DNA from: Bemisia tabaci
Lineage: Eukaryota; Arthropoda; Insecta; Hemiptera; Aleyrodidae
Reading direction: 5' to 3'
Assembly (NCBI RefSeq): GCF_918797505.1
Contig: NC_092800.1
Location: forward strand, 29,130,263-29,194,262
Length of the DNA: 64,000 bases
Under the pieces are notes generated by a model. That model made no database searches, was not told the DNA's origin, and saw only the letters and a program-made list of their open reading frames with translations. A program made the position numbers and the translations under genes. Positions 47,552 through 59,545 of the stretch are shown here, one piece after another (position 1 is the first letter of the stretch; every line of letters starts with the position of its first letter).

Positions 47552-47764
47552 ATGAATAAGAGTAATATTACTTTTGTTCTGTACCTTGCCTTATCATTTT
47601 GGTGGGCTACCGAAACAATATCGCCCATTGAAGCGAACATTTACCAAGAACAGTCATCCAACCGAATTGGATTGATGAAACGAAATCACTATATGCCAAA
47701 TTGGCTAAAGGGGCGAGTCTGCAGGTCCGCACATTCTATTTTCTCCACTGGAATTAATCTGTGA
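47552..47764 (+). CDS. Candidate small secreted peptide (70 aa), unrecognised
   Basis: The frame from the ATG at 47552 begins with a good signal-peptide-like segment (ITFVLYLALSFWWATETIS, about residues 6-24). The rest contains a KR pair followed by NHYMPNWLKGR, that is, a possible dibasic cleavage site and a glycine-basic end that could give an amidated peptide. A splice-acceptor-like TTTAG precedes it (47526) and AATAAA follows the stop at about 47784. An upstream in-frame ATG at 47492 would add 20 residues. It points towards the 3' end of gene C, about 180 bp away. I do not recognise the family, and a chance open frame is quite possible. Confidence 0.3.
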   Translation: MNKSNITFVLYLALSFWWATETISPIEANIYQEQSSNRIGLMKRNHYMPNWLKGRVCRSAHSIFSTGINL

Positions 47765-47946
47765 TGCACGATATAAACAATGAAATAAAAAAAATACAGG
47801 TGTGAAATTGTATACTTTTTTCTGAAGTATTTAAAGGTAAAGAAGTGAAAAGAAGGGAACAAACTCCTACAAATGAAAAAAATACATTCAATTTTTACTG
47901 TTAAAGTCTCAATTTATTTCAAGAGTTTAACAATTTTTTTATTCAA

Positions 47947-50921
47947 TTAAATTTTAAGTGCCTCTGGATGGATAGTTGTGTAAGTAAAATTTGGGTAGTG
48001 CTCCACGTAAAACCAGTTGAGAGCGGTCAGACGGTCGAAATTGTATTTCTCTGCAAATTTACTGTGCGAAAATTTTGATCTAGCTACCTTATCTGGATTT
48101 CTGTAACATGAAATAAGATGACGTTTACGAAACGACGTAAGGCTCCATATTTGCTTGAATAACGAAGCACTTTGACGGTGTAAGCCTGCAGCCACGCATC
48201 TCGCTTTACGACGTTGCAGACACCCGGTCATACTTGATTTTTTTAATGGAAAACTACGCAATAGCGAATTCTTGAAAATTGTCGTTTTTTTTTTCACTGT
48301 GCGAAAAAAATTCTGCAAAAACTTCAAGGAATGATGCCGCTTTGTTCCCCCTAAAAAATTAAAAATGAACGGAGATTTTCAAACACCGTAAACGAGATAC
48401 GTGGTTCCGGACTTGCACCGTCGAATTGAAAATGTTTAATAACTCATGGACGCAACAAACTTACCCATCTTTATCGTCGAATTTCTCCTCGATGGTGATG
48501 TTTTCTTTCTGGATGTAACAAAGGAACACCAAACGATGTTTTCCTGTAAATTAAATTATGTACGGCTATAAATATGCTTTAATCGTGAGAACATTGAGAT
48601 TGAAGTTACATTAAGGGTTAAATCAAAAATACAATCGCCATTTTCATCACAGACGGAGCTCTTTTTTTGTGTAAAATTACGTTCAGAGATATTTGCTCTT
48701 GATTTCGCTGCTATTGCTGGCTAGTTTGTCGCCTATTGGGCTTGTTCGTGGGGTAACAACTCGTCAAAATTTGTAAATCTCTCTGACCAGGTACGAGTCA
48801 CTCCTCTTCAGGAGAAATTCTCATATTTCGTTCAAATATTAAGCAACGAACTTGAAAAATCATGTGGCAACACTGAAATGTGTGCTGATTATAAAAATCT
48901 CTTAACAAAAAAATGACGTTAGCCCACTCACGCCGTTTTTGGAACTGAAATTCGGATTTTTCAAGGAAAGAGGTCAATTTGCGCTATTGAGAGCACAGTC
49001 CTGTGAACCGAAAAGCGCCTCCTACTGCACGTAATGGTCCGTGTAACCGCGATTTTTTCCTCATTGAATGTCATAACCATGCTAAATTTTACCTTTGTCC
49101 TCCTCTGGGACTATCACTGGCTGGTAGGCAGCCTTTATATTGCGTTTTGGTTTTCTAAATTGTTCTCCCTTCACATTCATCAACATCCAATGCACGTAAG
49201 ACCTGTCTGTTGGTTTTTCTGTAATTGGTGCGTCTAGATCTGAAACGACGTTTTCACAAATTAGAGTTTCTTTTATGGTATAATGCTAATATGGCAAAGC
49301 AAAATTCGAATATCTCCCGAAAAAGGGATTAAAAATTGATCATCGTTAGAATTTCTATCTCTGTGCTAGATTTTTTTTAAAAAAAGGAGAATGCACGAGC
49401 ACATATACCCATTAAAACCCACAGCATTTCCTAAAAATATATTTTAGTTTCATCCATTGAGACGTTTTAAACTCAGATAATTGCGGATTGCTTCCTGTAA
49501 ATAGTATTGGGTCATTGTCGGTCAACAAATTTGTTTTTAAAATTTGAAAATACTTTACTACGAAAAAATATTTAATATTAGCTGACCATGGCAAAAAAAA
49601 ATGTGAAACTAATAAAAATGCAACTGCACGCAATTATTCAATGTTCAAAAAAGATAGGACAAAATTATAACGTACGTGTTTTGACGAGCTTTCACATTCT
49701 GTAACGTAGGTACAGCTTTATTCCAAGCTCCTTTAGATGTTATAATAATTGTAAAATAAGTACATTTTTCCGTGGCAATCTCAATGACTGAAATAATCGA
49801 TCAGACTTGAGCTTAATGTTATTATATATTCAATAAAAAACTTGTTTTCTTCTTTTTTTTGTATCCTTACCCATGAGTATGATAGTGTGCAATTTTTTCC
49901 TATCAACCAATCTCCACCTTACAGACACAGGAGGTATATACACCTCATGAGCGGTTAAAATATGGCCAAGATTTGGTTCTATTCCATTGTAATATTCAAC
50001 CTGGAAAAAACAAAGTTCGGTATTATAATTACTACAATGATTAGTTCATAAAATTTTACTCGGCTGTATCAAAAACGAATATATGTACTGCAACTTGATT
50101 TAATTTGTATAGAAGGCTGCTTAAATCAAGCTATGCTCCACACAAAATTGGACGTATTTATACTAAAAGGAACCATGCTGAACATGGATCTTACGCACAT
50201 GGTTTCTTTTGGCATAACTACGTCCAATTTTTGTGGTGACATTGGCATGGCGCGGCGTTTAATATCTGGTTGATATCCTCAGGCCCTTTTAAATACTTTT
50301 TCGGTGTAAATTTGTCTCCTACCAGTGATTCTTGCGCACAGGTTCAAATTCATGCCCTTCTATAACAGAATTTTCCAGATCAGTTTAAGAGCCCTTCATA
50401 TTTTTGGATGACGTCACGTGTTAGAAAGTGAAAGGTAAATTTGGACCGTAAAATCATCTTTTTTTCGTCCAAAAGTTTTGATCTGAAAGCTCTGAAAAGC
50501 TCCGAGAACTACAGATTTTTCTAGTTTTAATTAAAACCGACGCGTGAATTCTGACTCTGGTTCAAAAATTAATGAGATTGTGATTTGGGACATATCAGGT
50601 ACTGGCACCTGAGAGTACATATCCGAATCAGAATTGCGGGGGCTAAAAGCATTGCCGTCGCTAAAATGTTAAAATTTAAGTCAAAATAACTGTAAAATAT
50701 AGGATACTGTTAACACTCACTTGGAGAACGTCCTCTGGTATTTTGTCGACCACATCTGGAATAATGTTACCTAATTTCAATTCTTCTTCATATTGTTGGT
50801 CTGTGACAAAATAGAAACCCTCCGAAAAAATTACAGAAAATCCTAGCATGAATGAAGAGACACGGCAAATCCAATTCAGTGATCGCTGAGTGCATTCTTC
50901 ACCTCTGAGATCGATTGCCAT
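47947..50921 (-). CDS. PEBP gene C (diverged phosphatidylethanolamine-binding protein family)
   Basis: Five exons on the minus strand: 50921-50721, 50000-49871, 49239-49093, 48543-48465 and 48100-47947. Introns are GT-AG with phases 0,1,1,2, and the CDS is 711 nt (236 aa). Residues about 18-38 are hydrophobic (signal or anchor). Exon 1 has NIIPDVVDKIPEDVLQ, exon 2 VEYYNG and HTIILMG, exon 3 DLDAP (first motif, with L in place of P) and YVHWMLMNVKG, exon 4 GKHRLVFLCY, and exon 5 a short end without the long acidic tail of A and B (YNFDRLTALNWFYVEHYP). Exon 3 is 147 nt, nine longer than in A, B and D. The histidines of the pocket are kept. AATAAA on the minus strand (47943-47938) follows the stop at once. 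The gene is head-to-head with gene D (917 bp apart). Intron 4 holds an F3 element. Confidence 0.85.
48165..48425. repeat. Foldback element, family F3 (in gene C intron 4)
   Basis: Bounded by TTTGACGGTGTAAGCCTGCA and the complement of GTGGTTCCGGACTTGCACCG, with GACGTTGCAGAC and AACGAGATACGTGG inner words shared with 61692-61953. It starts 65 bp from exon 5 of gene C. Confidence 0.75.
50145..50242. repeat. 98-bp foldback of the GGAACCA group
   Basis: CACAAAATTGGACGTATTTA pairs with TACGTCCAATTTTTGTGG; ACTAAAAGGAACCATG forms the inner arm with CATGGTTTCTTTTGGC. It lies in gene C intron 1. The same outer word, TTGGACGTATTTAT, recurs at 25130 and, inverted, near 33110. Confidence 0.75.
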
Positions 50922-51170
50922 CTTGAGGTATCAAAAATTTATTTCAAAATCTGAAAAATCAAAGAATTATTAAAAAAAAATATTTATTTGGTAATGAGAA
51001 GGTAAAATTCCGTATTTCACAAAAATCAGAAGTTCTTCCTGCGTGTGTGATACAAACGTGGATTAAGGGGATAATTACCTAGCATATTTCAATGAAGATT
51101 TTAAATTATTCCCTGAGGAATTCTTAGTGTAAAATAGTCTAAGGCTTACAATTTTCCCCCCTAAATCAAT

Positions 51171-51420
51171 TGCACGGAGTTAAACAGAAAGGAACCAAGG
51201 CACATCGGGATCGGACCGAGAAAAAAAGGTTTTAAGTTTGGCTCCTGCGTAAGACTCAATGTAAAAGATAAACCTCAAGTTCAATTTCTGCAAAATTTGC
51301 TCCAACAAAAACTTTGAATTTTTAGCGATAGATAGTAGAGCAGTGGTTGAGCTCAAAACCACTCATAACTCAATTTTTTCCAAAATGTGGGTTGGTTCCT
51401 TTCCTCTTAACTCGGTCCAA
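51171..51420. repeat. Foldback element of the GGAACCA group (F5)
   Basis: TTAAACAGAAAGGAACCAAG near the left end and GGTTCCTTTCCTCTTAACTC at the right form imperfect terminal arms; the inner region is mostly unpaired. It is related to 40145-40407. Confidence 0.7.
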
Positions 51421-51530
51421 TTATAACTGCTTGAAGTGTATAATATGTGTTTAATTCTTTCTATTATCCCCTGATTACTGTAAATATATCATTATAGTTA
51501 TGATTATAATTTATGATTTCATTATGAATG

Positions 51531-51587
51531 AGTCAACGTTGTCTAGCGGTGGTACCCACTATATATCACCACCGCTAGACAACGTTG
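51531..51587. repeat. Perfect 24-bp-arm hairpin between genes C and D
   Basis: AGTCAACGTTGTCTAGCGGT and onward pairs exactly with the reverse complement ending TAGACAACGTTGACT. The loop is about 10 bases (CCCACTATAT). It sits about 250 bp upstream of the gene D start codon. Confidence 0.85.
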
Positions 51588-51838
51588 ACTGGAGTGATTC
51601 ACACGCGCACTTTATTTTAACGGCAGCACAACAGACTAATGCCAGACAAAAGTTTAATTGAAAGACTTATCACTGGTGTTTTATCAAGCTAACAATCATG
51701 TAATCCATGGTGGTGATACTACTCAACCAGTGACTTAATTCCCGTCTCGTGATGTTGTCAATAGTTTTCCTCGAGAAGTCTTCAGGCGATGTATTTGTTA
51801 AACTATACCTCAGCTTTCAAGAAAAGTATTGACGGATT

Positions 51839-54800
51839 ATGCTAGTGACTGTACTCTTCATTTTTGAGTTGATTTGCTGCGCATCTGCTGAATTACACCC
51901 TTTGAAAGGGCCGATAGGTGGGCCGCGGGGACAGAGCTGGGAAGCAAAGGATGACCTTCTCAGACAGTGGAAAATAATACCGGACATCATCGATGACTTG
52001 CCCACGTACAAAATCAAGGTTTGGAATTCAAAATCCAAAATCGTAATAATAATACCACATTTAAGTGTCACAAGTGCGAATAGGTAAAAAGTTATGCATT
52101 TTACAAACATTGACTACACAAAGATAAGCTGACAATCAGATGAACGGAACGCATTCTGCGTTAAAATTACGAAGTGTAACAGGTAATGAACTTAATTGTT
52201 AGATTTTTTCCTCAAACTACGCTAGAACCGTTCGATTTGGAAATTAAAAACTTTACAAATTTTAACTAGGACTAATGTTTGGAGCTGACATCAGCTCGCT
52301 TTAGCGAGTTTACGTCTATGATGTAAAGATTATTAACTTCGATTAAATTCCTCGGAGAGAGGGAGAACAACTTAAATGCATGAATAAATAAACGAATACA
52401 CGGAAAAAACGAGTTTAGGATGGGGCCCTAACTAGAGGTAGGGCAGTGAGAGGTAGCTCACGTCCCTCCCTACAGATTACAGGCACGAGACCTCCATGAG
52501 CTAGTTGCGAACGCTGCCACCGACTGGGTTTTGAGGTTTTAGTTACTGCGCATGCGCAGGAGTAGCGAATAACGTCATTTCTCGCTGAACGCCAGTTGAG
52601 GACTGATGCCCGTATGATCAGGTGTCATTGATATGCCGAGAGAGGGAATTGCACTCAAGAGGCGTAAATTCGCCGCCTCGATTATCGAGGCCTCGTAGCC
52701 TGGTGGTAACGCGCTGGTCTACCATCTCTGCGATGCGAGTTCGAATCCATGCGAGGGCACGGATTTTTTACGCTCGGCGTCGATATGGAGGTAGGGCTGG
52801 ACCCTACCTTCAGCTTGGGCCTGACCCTCCGAGGTTTAGGTGAAGCAATTTCACCTACCCGGGTTTGGGGCCGGGCCCTGCGCCGCAGTACCCGATCCTA
52901 AACCCGTTTTTTCCGTGTAGTTTCAACTCGTGAAAGTTGAATAGAGCGCCGATTTTGAGGTCTAAATAGCTGAGAGTGCATCGATTTAATTTTATAAACT
53001 GAAAAGAAAAAGAATAAAATTCTCGATTGCAAGTTGGAATAGCTTCGGAGGCACCAAAATGGCATCTTAGGCCAATTCCGCCGTCTTTGATTTTTGAATT
53101 TAATAAATTTGACAGGAATTGGACTTTCGAGTAAAAAGATGACAACAAGTTTCACAAAACTCGATAGATGAGCCGAGACAGAATTTTAGGCCACATCCAC
53201 CATCTTGGATTTTCAAATTTTAAAAATTTGTGTTGAGATTCGTGTTTCCCGTCAAAAAAGATACTATAGTACCTTATACTATAGTTACCTATAGTTTTGC
53301 AAAAATTATAATTTTTGCAAAACTAGATTGAATAGGAGCCGCATATCGCACGATCAGGAGCAGGACCCTAGAAAGGGGTAAACAACATCTGTCACTTTGC
53401 AAACGTTAGTGCGCCTTCATTTTCTTCTGATACTGTGCAATACTTCGGTGGTGGAATAGTTGCTCGGAGCGCCTTCCGCAGTATCGCTTTGACATGATGA
53501 CAGAAGATAACGGCTGCCTTTACTTCATTTTTTCAATTGAGAACTACTCAACGTCCATACTTACAATTTTTCGTGATTTTACTCCTATACTAGGAGCAAA
53601 TTCTAAGAAAACTCTAAGGATTTTTTCTCTTTTAGAAATTAAAAAGTAGCGGAGATTTTTTAACATTATAAACGAGATACGTGGTTCGGGAGTTTCGCCG
53701 TCAATATGAGAAAATGTACATCTTTTTCATCGTAAGAAAAGTAGTGGAAACGATAACAGTCGACAACGTGTACATTGAGCATTTTTTTAAGCTGAAAAAT
53801 TCAGAAAAATGGGACATTTAAAGCAAATATTATTGCACTTGACATGATAAAGGAGACTCTTGGAATAGAATATAAATCTGTCACTCAACCATTCATTTAT
53901 ATTAGTCATTTCTACGAATCCATCAAGTCACCTTTCAGCTCAGCTGTCAAGGGACTATTCGAAGGGTAAGGAATATCCTACAAGTTCAATCTCTGTTCAA
54001 TTTTATCCATGTCTATTTTTATGAATATATGGGTTTGAATGATAATTCAGTTGAGGTTCAGTGACGGTTGGTACCCCACGTTTTTCGTTCACTTGATGCC
54101 CAATGATACGACTATCCAGACAGCGCCCGTGAGTACGAGATGGCCCATAGAGAGCAACACGACCCTCTACACGCTGGTTATGATAGGTGAGTTGACGATG
54201 GCAAACACCTCGAATTATGAATAACAAGGGCTAAGAAGCAATACCACCTTACTGACAGTTCGGAGGATTTTTTTTTTTTTTTTTTTGCTTTCTTTCCAAT
54301 TCCGCATGGAGTGACGTAATGGCGCTGTGATGTACCTGTTCAAAAATTTGAAAATCTAACTTCAAACTAAATTACAAAAATGGCGATGGACGTTTTTTCT
54401 TCGTTCCGTCAAATCGACCGATTGCAGATAGGCGGAATTGCTTCTTGGTCATCGATAATGTGAATTCGTGAAGGAGGGACGAAGATAGAGGGGAGACATA
54501 GAAATACAAACGCATCCCGATCAAGGAAACCACAACCTGAATTCTTAATTCAGGCTGCTCTTATACAGGGTGTCCCAAAAGTCCCTTCCACCCCCTCTAA
54601 AATTTTACCTAATTAATATTTTGAAACGAAACTTTGGGGATGTTCATCGATCAATGTAAGCTACTTTTGGGGCCCCCCAAAATTTTCGGGGCCCCCCGTG
54701 GGGAGGGGCTGCGGACCCCAACTTTTTTTTTTCAAATGGCAACCCCTATCTTGTGATACCTCATTTGAAAGAACATAAATAACTAAGAATTTTGGCGCAA

Positions 54801-57800
54801 ACCGCAGATCAATATCTTAATTTTTGACCGAGTTATGATAGGTCAAAGGTCAAATTTGACCTATTTTCAAAAAATCATAACTCCGGTTCAAATTATCGTA
54901 ATGAAAAAAATAAAACGGAAAAATTTACCACATTGTAAGCACTTTTAAGGAAAAATCACAGAAATTACTTCAAACTAATTTTAAGGGGGGTTTCGGACCC
55001 CCAAATACGCCAATTCAAGGGTCATTCAATTTTCCCGCGAAATAAGCCAATTTCCCCCAGATTTGCCTCCACATTAGTTCAGTAAGGTCAAAATCAGTTC
55101 AACATTACGTTGGCAAGTCCCCAAATTTCGGGAAAAGTTAAAAAAAAAAATTTAAACGGTCAAATTTAATCACCTTTAATTTCGTTTTTTTTTTAACTTT
55201 TCCCGAAATTTGGGGACTTGCCAACGTAATGTTGAACTGATTTTGACCTTACTGAACTAATGTGGAGGCAAATCTGGGGGAAATTGGCTTATTTCGCGGG
55301 AAAATTGAATGACCCTTGAATTGGCGTATTTGGGGGTCCGAAACCCCCCTTAAAATTAGTTTGAAGTAATTTCTGTGATTTTTCCTTAAAAGTGCTTACA
55401 ATGTGGTAAATTTTTCCGTTTTATTTTTTTCATTACGATAATTTGAACCGGAGTTATGATTTTTTGAAAATAGGTCAAATTTGACCTTTGACCTATCATA
55501 ACTCGGTCAAAAATTAAGATATTGATCTGCGGTTTGCGCCAAAATTCTTAGTTATTTATGTTCTTTCAAATGAGGTATCACAAGATAGGGGTTGCCATTT
55601 GAAAAAAAAAAGTTGGGGTCCGCAGCCCCTCCCCACGGGGGGCCCCGAAAATTTTGGGGGGCCCCAAAAGTAGCTTACATTGATCGATGAACATCCCCAA
55701 AGTTTCGTTTCAAAATATTAATTAGGTAAAATTTTAGAGGGGGTGGAAGGGACTTTTGGGACACCCTGTATAATAGATTTATCAGGTTGCCTTTTTAATA
55801 ATGCCTTTTATTTTTTTAACTACAAGCCATTCTTCTGTTGTCTTTTTAACTATAGTTTATTTGGGTTTTACAATTATCATTTTTGTTAGTAAGTTTAAAT
55901 TTCTTATGAATCACATATATCATTCATTCGACTAATTTTGCTATTTTTAATCCTTACTTTAAACTCATTATTAATTTCAATTATAGTTATCGTAATTAAG
56001 ACTAAGATTGCTGGAATTAATTGTTCTGGAATTGAAAGGTATACTACCTCTCTGTATTCTAAAGTGCCTTACACTGTCCAAAGTGAATCCTGAATGGAAA
56101 TATTAATAATCAGAGTCAGCCCAATTATATCAGGCACTGCCTAATTCCCTCTCATTTTTTTCTTCTTTACCAACCAAAATTCAAATCAAAGTAATGACTT
56201 AAATGTTGTCAGTTTATTCTTCGTCACAAACGGGACGTTTATACAAGCAGTACCAAAAGACCAATCGTTTCTTCTAGACCCTGATATGCCAACACCAAAA
56301 AATCATGAGTGGAGAGAATATCGGAACTGGTTGGTTGGAAACATTCCTGGCAACTCCACGTTTGACGGACAGATCATATCAAAATATCAACCTCCTCAAG
56401 TACCTCATCCAGGTGGTAAGATCCTTAATTATACTTTAAGATACGGTTAGAAAACTCAGCATTCATTCCTTGTGTATGTTCAATGCTCATTTTCGGACAG
56501 CACATGCACGCAGGTAGTATTGTAGTTTTGTAGTAGTAGATTAAAAGTTTCGCCATGAATGATTGTCCATGCCTAGAATGGGTGCAAAAGAAAGCTCTCA
56601 ATCTCAAAATTTTCAATTTAGCAGTTATTTTAATTTTTAATCTCCCTTTAAAAAATTTCAATCGCGAGGTAATGAGGCACGGTCTCGACTAGCGTAAGAG
56701 CCAACTGATAAACCTCTATGAGCTAATCTTAAAGACAGAGGAGGATACAAAGCTCACTCAGTACCAGTCCCTACACTAACAAGCATTCTAATTGATATAA
56801 AAATTAGTGAAGGAACAAGAAGCCAGAAACTTAAATTATTTATAAGAGGGAGAGCTATGTCAGGTGCACCAATCAATCGTTAGATCTTGATTTCGTTAGA
56901 TTAACATCGGCATACATGATGCTCAGAATGAGTACAAGTCCTTCCGTCTGTACATTCTAACCTCTCTGAGCTTAAAAATACTGAAATATAGGGAGAAAAA
57001 AAAGAGAAATAAGAAATTGATGTTGTATTTAAGTATTGACTTTGTGTTCTAGGTGCGCATCGAATTTTTTTCTTGGTATACAAGCAAAAACAAAAAATAG
57101 AATTTGAAGAGAAATTGACGGACGCGAGGTGAGAGAATCGTTTCCACGTTATCCTGATGAAAATACCTCTTTTGACTTTCAGAATGGATCTGCTTCTAGA
57201 TCAGCACGAAACAAAAATGAGACTTATTTAAAGTTCTGCTTAGTGCATCTGAGAACCCATCAGCGATGACCCTGTGATTGCTGAGCTGACATTGAGGCCA
57301 CTTATCAAAATTGGCGTCATTTTTATTTGTACTCAGCTTAGTCTCCTCGGAACCGACCAAATTATTTTGAGCCAACCTAAGAGTTAGATGTGGACGTATT
57401 TATCTGCTCTAAGGAACTGTGCAAATGGATGGAGCTGCGTAGCGTGCAAATCCACACACATTTTTTTGCACATGCTCTTTTTTATTGAATATACTTTTGC
57501 ACAGTTTTTTTTTTTTTTTTTAAGATGAATAATACATCCATTTGTTAGGTCCGAAGGCGAGCAATATAGCCTATTTTTACAGGGCAAACTTTTTGGATTG
57601 AAAAACTATTTGTAAATAATCTAATAGTTTTTGCATAGAACACACTTATCAAGCCTCAAAAGGTTATTGACCAAGACTTGGAGATGAAACGAGGACGCTT
57701 TACTAACGTTTCTTGGACATTTTTATCTAAATTTGTCAAATTTTACGAGTGGCCTTCAATAGAATGAAATTTAACCTAGCTCATCCCTTCAACGGTTGCC

Positions 57801-58222
57801 TGCCAAATAGCACTCAGGGCTACTTTTTACATCGCAGCGCATGCTCAATTGCTCAAGAACATTCATAATCGAACATGTAATGATACTCTGCCCCTTTTCT
57901 CCTGACTCTAACGTCAACAACTACCCCAACCCTTTATGCAATTATTGCTTAACCTTTAGCGCTTAAAGATATATACTCTCTTGAAAGTAACGAGACTCAA
58001 AATTTAAGTGTACAATATTTAACTTTATTGTACTTCATCTAAAAATGGCCAATCATTATGAAATCACTTGTAAAAAATAGATTTATACTATGTCTTTTAT
58101 TTGATAGATACGATGGCAGGGAACGACGGAATTTTTGTGTTAGAAATTTTTCCCGCAAGTACGACCTGGGTGAACCAGTTGCCCTTACGATGATGTACGT
58201 GACGTGGAGGATGCCTATATAG
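51839..58222 (+). CDS. PEBP gene D (diverged phosphatidylethanolamine-binding protein family)
   Basis: Five exons on the plus strand: 51839-52018, 54051-54186, 56278-56415, 57053-57128 and 58108-58222. Introns are GT-AG with phases 0,1,1,2, and the CDS is 645 nt (214 aa). The N-terminus is a clear signal peptide ([17 protein letters not shown]), so the protein is probably secreted. Exon 1 continues with [11 protein letters not shown]; exon 2 LRFSDGWYP...YTLVMIG; exon 3 DPDMP and [12 protein letters not shown]; exon 4 [12 protein letters not shown]; exon 5 [28 protein letters not shown] and a stop three residues later. The pocket histidine of the HWL motif is replaced by asparagine, while DPDxP and GxHR are kept, so binding may be altered. 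It is divergent from gene C and convergent with gene E. Intron 1 carries a foldback with a tRNA-like core and intron 2 a 1.2-kb palindrome. Confidence 0.85.
52397..52919. mobile_element. TIR element with a tRNA-like core (gene D intron 1)
   Basis: The terminal inverted repeats TACACGGAAAAAACGAGTTT and the complement of AAACCCGTTTTTTCCGTGTA extend inward with mismatches. Inside, at about 52690-52758, is a tRNA-like stretch: CCTCGTA and TGCGAGG form a seven-base-pair acceptor-type stem, TAGCCTGGTGGTAACGC fits an A box and GAGTTCGAATCC a B box. The T stem is poor. The right part (52785-52870) has its own short GC inverted repeats. Confidence 0.65.
53292..53325. repeat. 34-bp perfect palindrome
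   Basis: TAGTTTTGCAAAAATTA is followed directly by its exact reverse complement, with no loop. It is preceded by three ACTATAG-type words. It lies in gene D intron 1. Confidence 0.85.
53625..53705. repeat. Family F3 terminal fragment
   Basis: One end of an F3 element only: AACGAGATACGTGGTTCGGG followed by AGTTTCGCCGTC, matching the right end of 48165-48425. No partner arm is nearby, so it is truncated. Confidence 0.65.
54561..55773. repeat. 1.2-kb near-perfect palindrome (gene D intron 2)
   Basis: Left end TTATACAGGGTGTCCCAAAA; right end TTTTGGGACACCCTGTATAA. I followed the arms inward to about 55140 and 55194 without a clear mismatch, about 580 bp each, with a loop of about 35-50 bases. 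The arms contain GGGGCCCCCC and AAACCCCCCTTAAAA runs. No open frame is supported. Flanking bases do not show a long target duplication beyond TTATA/TATAA. Confidence 0.9.
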
Positions 58223-59189
58223 GCAATGACGACGATTCACCTCATTTGTAATTTGGGCTAAGCACGTTAATTTTGTAGATTGGGGAATAAGGAAGAAAGG
58301 AGTAAGTAACCGACGATGGCTAAAACAGCTTATGACTTATGGAGGAGTTAGGGTCAGGAAGGGTTAAAGTGTATAACAACGTTTCACAATTTCATTAGGG
58401 GCGTATCTTCACTATACTATATGAGTCCTTTTTCCCGTATAACTCTATGCTTTCCAGAACTCACGTGAAATAGAATTACGCCCTAATGTGAGAGAAACGA
58501 CATTATAAGTTCTGATTATCCCCAAAATCTAGATATCATTAAACATGTTTCATTCTGTTCCTGATTTGTTGTAATTTACAGGCGCGTAGTCGTAGTTTTT
58601 ATCGATAATGAAAAATAGCTAAAAATAATTTCCCTCTGCATATTTTACATAATTCAAGATGACTCATGTTTCACAGAACTGATTCTTTTCCAAATGCAGG
58701 CTGGTAACTATTTTTATCAAATGAAGGCTCAATTATCTGCCAAAATTTGGGAGGCAGGAGGGGAGAGGGGCCTTATAAGGGAACTCTTTGTAAAAAACAA
58801 AATAGTCAAAAATGGAAATAAAAACGATAATTTAAGAATGACATGACATTTTGTCTTTTCAACGCTTTCCATAAGATCTACTTAACTGCAAACATACTTT
58901 TATCCATTCATCTATCAGCTGCTTGACAAAGTAAGTTTTTGCTCCTGGAACCGTCAATCCACTTGTTGATATCATCGCAATTCAGTGTCGACCAATAGAA
59001 AGAAACTTCTTTTGGCCTCAAGATGACCGAAAAGCTCGGAAACGTAGTTTATCACGATTAATTTAGTCCCTGAAATGACGAGAAATACATTTTTAAAAAA
59101 TAATTCAATTTAATATGCTGAAAATAAACTACTCGTATATCGTAAAATATAATTTTCCAAAAGCACTCGGGAGAACTCTTTGGGAGACC

Positions 59190-59545
59190 CCAGAGTGCAT
59201 CGAGTCCACGTCTACATCAAGACAATCTCTCCATGCAAAAATAGGGAGCAAATAAATTAGCAGTGATGCCGTGTTTTCAGTTTTAGAGTCCCCAAATGAA
59301 GTGGCAGCCCTGTCAATATATTTGCTCCCTATCTTTGCATGGAGAGTTTATCTTGATGTAGACGTGGACTCTCAGGATAAAGTGGGATATCCTCTCCATT
59401 TTGGCCTCAACTTGATAGCTTTTTTTGAGCATGGGAGTCGATTTCAGAGAAAACCAGTGGCGACATCGTGTTTTTCGCGAACTCTTTACGTTATAATGAA
59501 CTGTCAAATCGCAAATTCCTCACACATGGAACATCTCCATCCAGA
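59190..59545. repeat. Foldback element, family F1 (left arm truncated)
   Basis: The full right arm (ATGTAGACGTGGACTCTCAG, GATATCCTCTCCATTTTGG, CCAGTGGCGACATCGTG, to CACACATGGAACATC) pairs with a left arm that starts only at about 59190. The loop matches the 10815 copy (TTAGCAGTGATGCCGTGTT). It lies in the convergent spacer between genes D and E. Confidence 0.85.

Larger units (their letters stand above)
50922..51838. promoter_or_regulatory. Shared head-to-head region of PEBP genes C and D
   Basis: The start codons of gene C (-) and gene D (+) are 917 bp apart, so both promoters, or a shared bidirectional one, should lie here unless there are far-upstream untranslated exons. Inside are an F5-type foldback (51171-51420) and a perfect short hairpin (51531-51587). 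I see no defining core-promoter element. Confidence 0.4.

Noticed and set aside
52690..52758. Functional tRNA gene
   Set aside because: The acceptor-type stem pairs, but the T stem and anticodon arm do not, and it is embedded in a TIR element.
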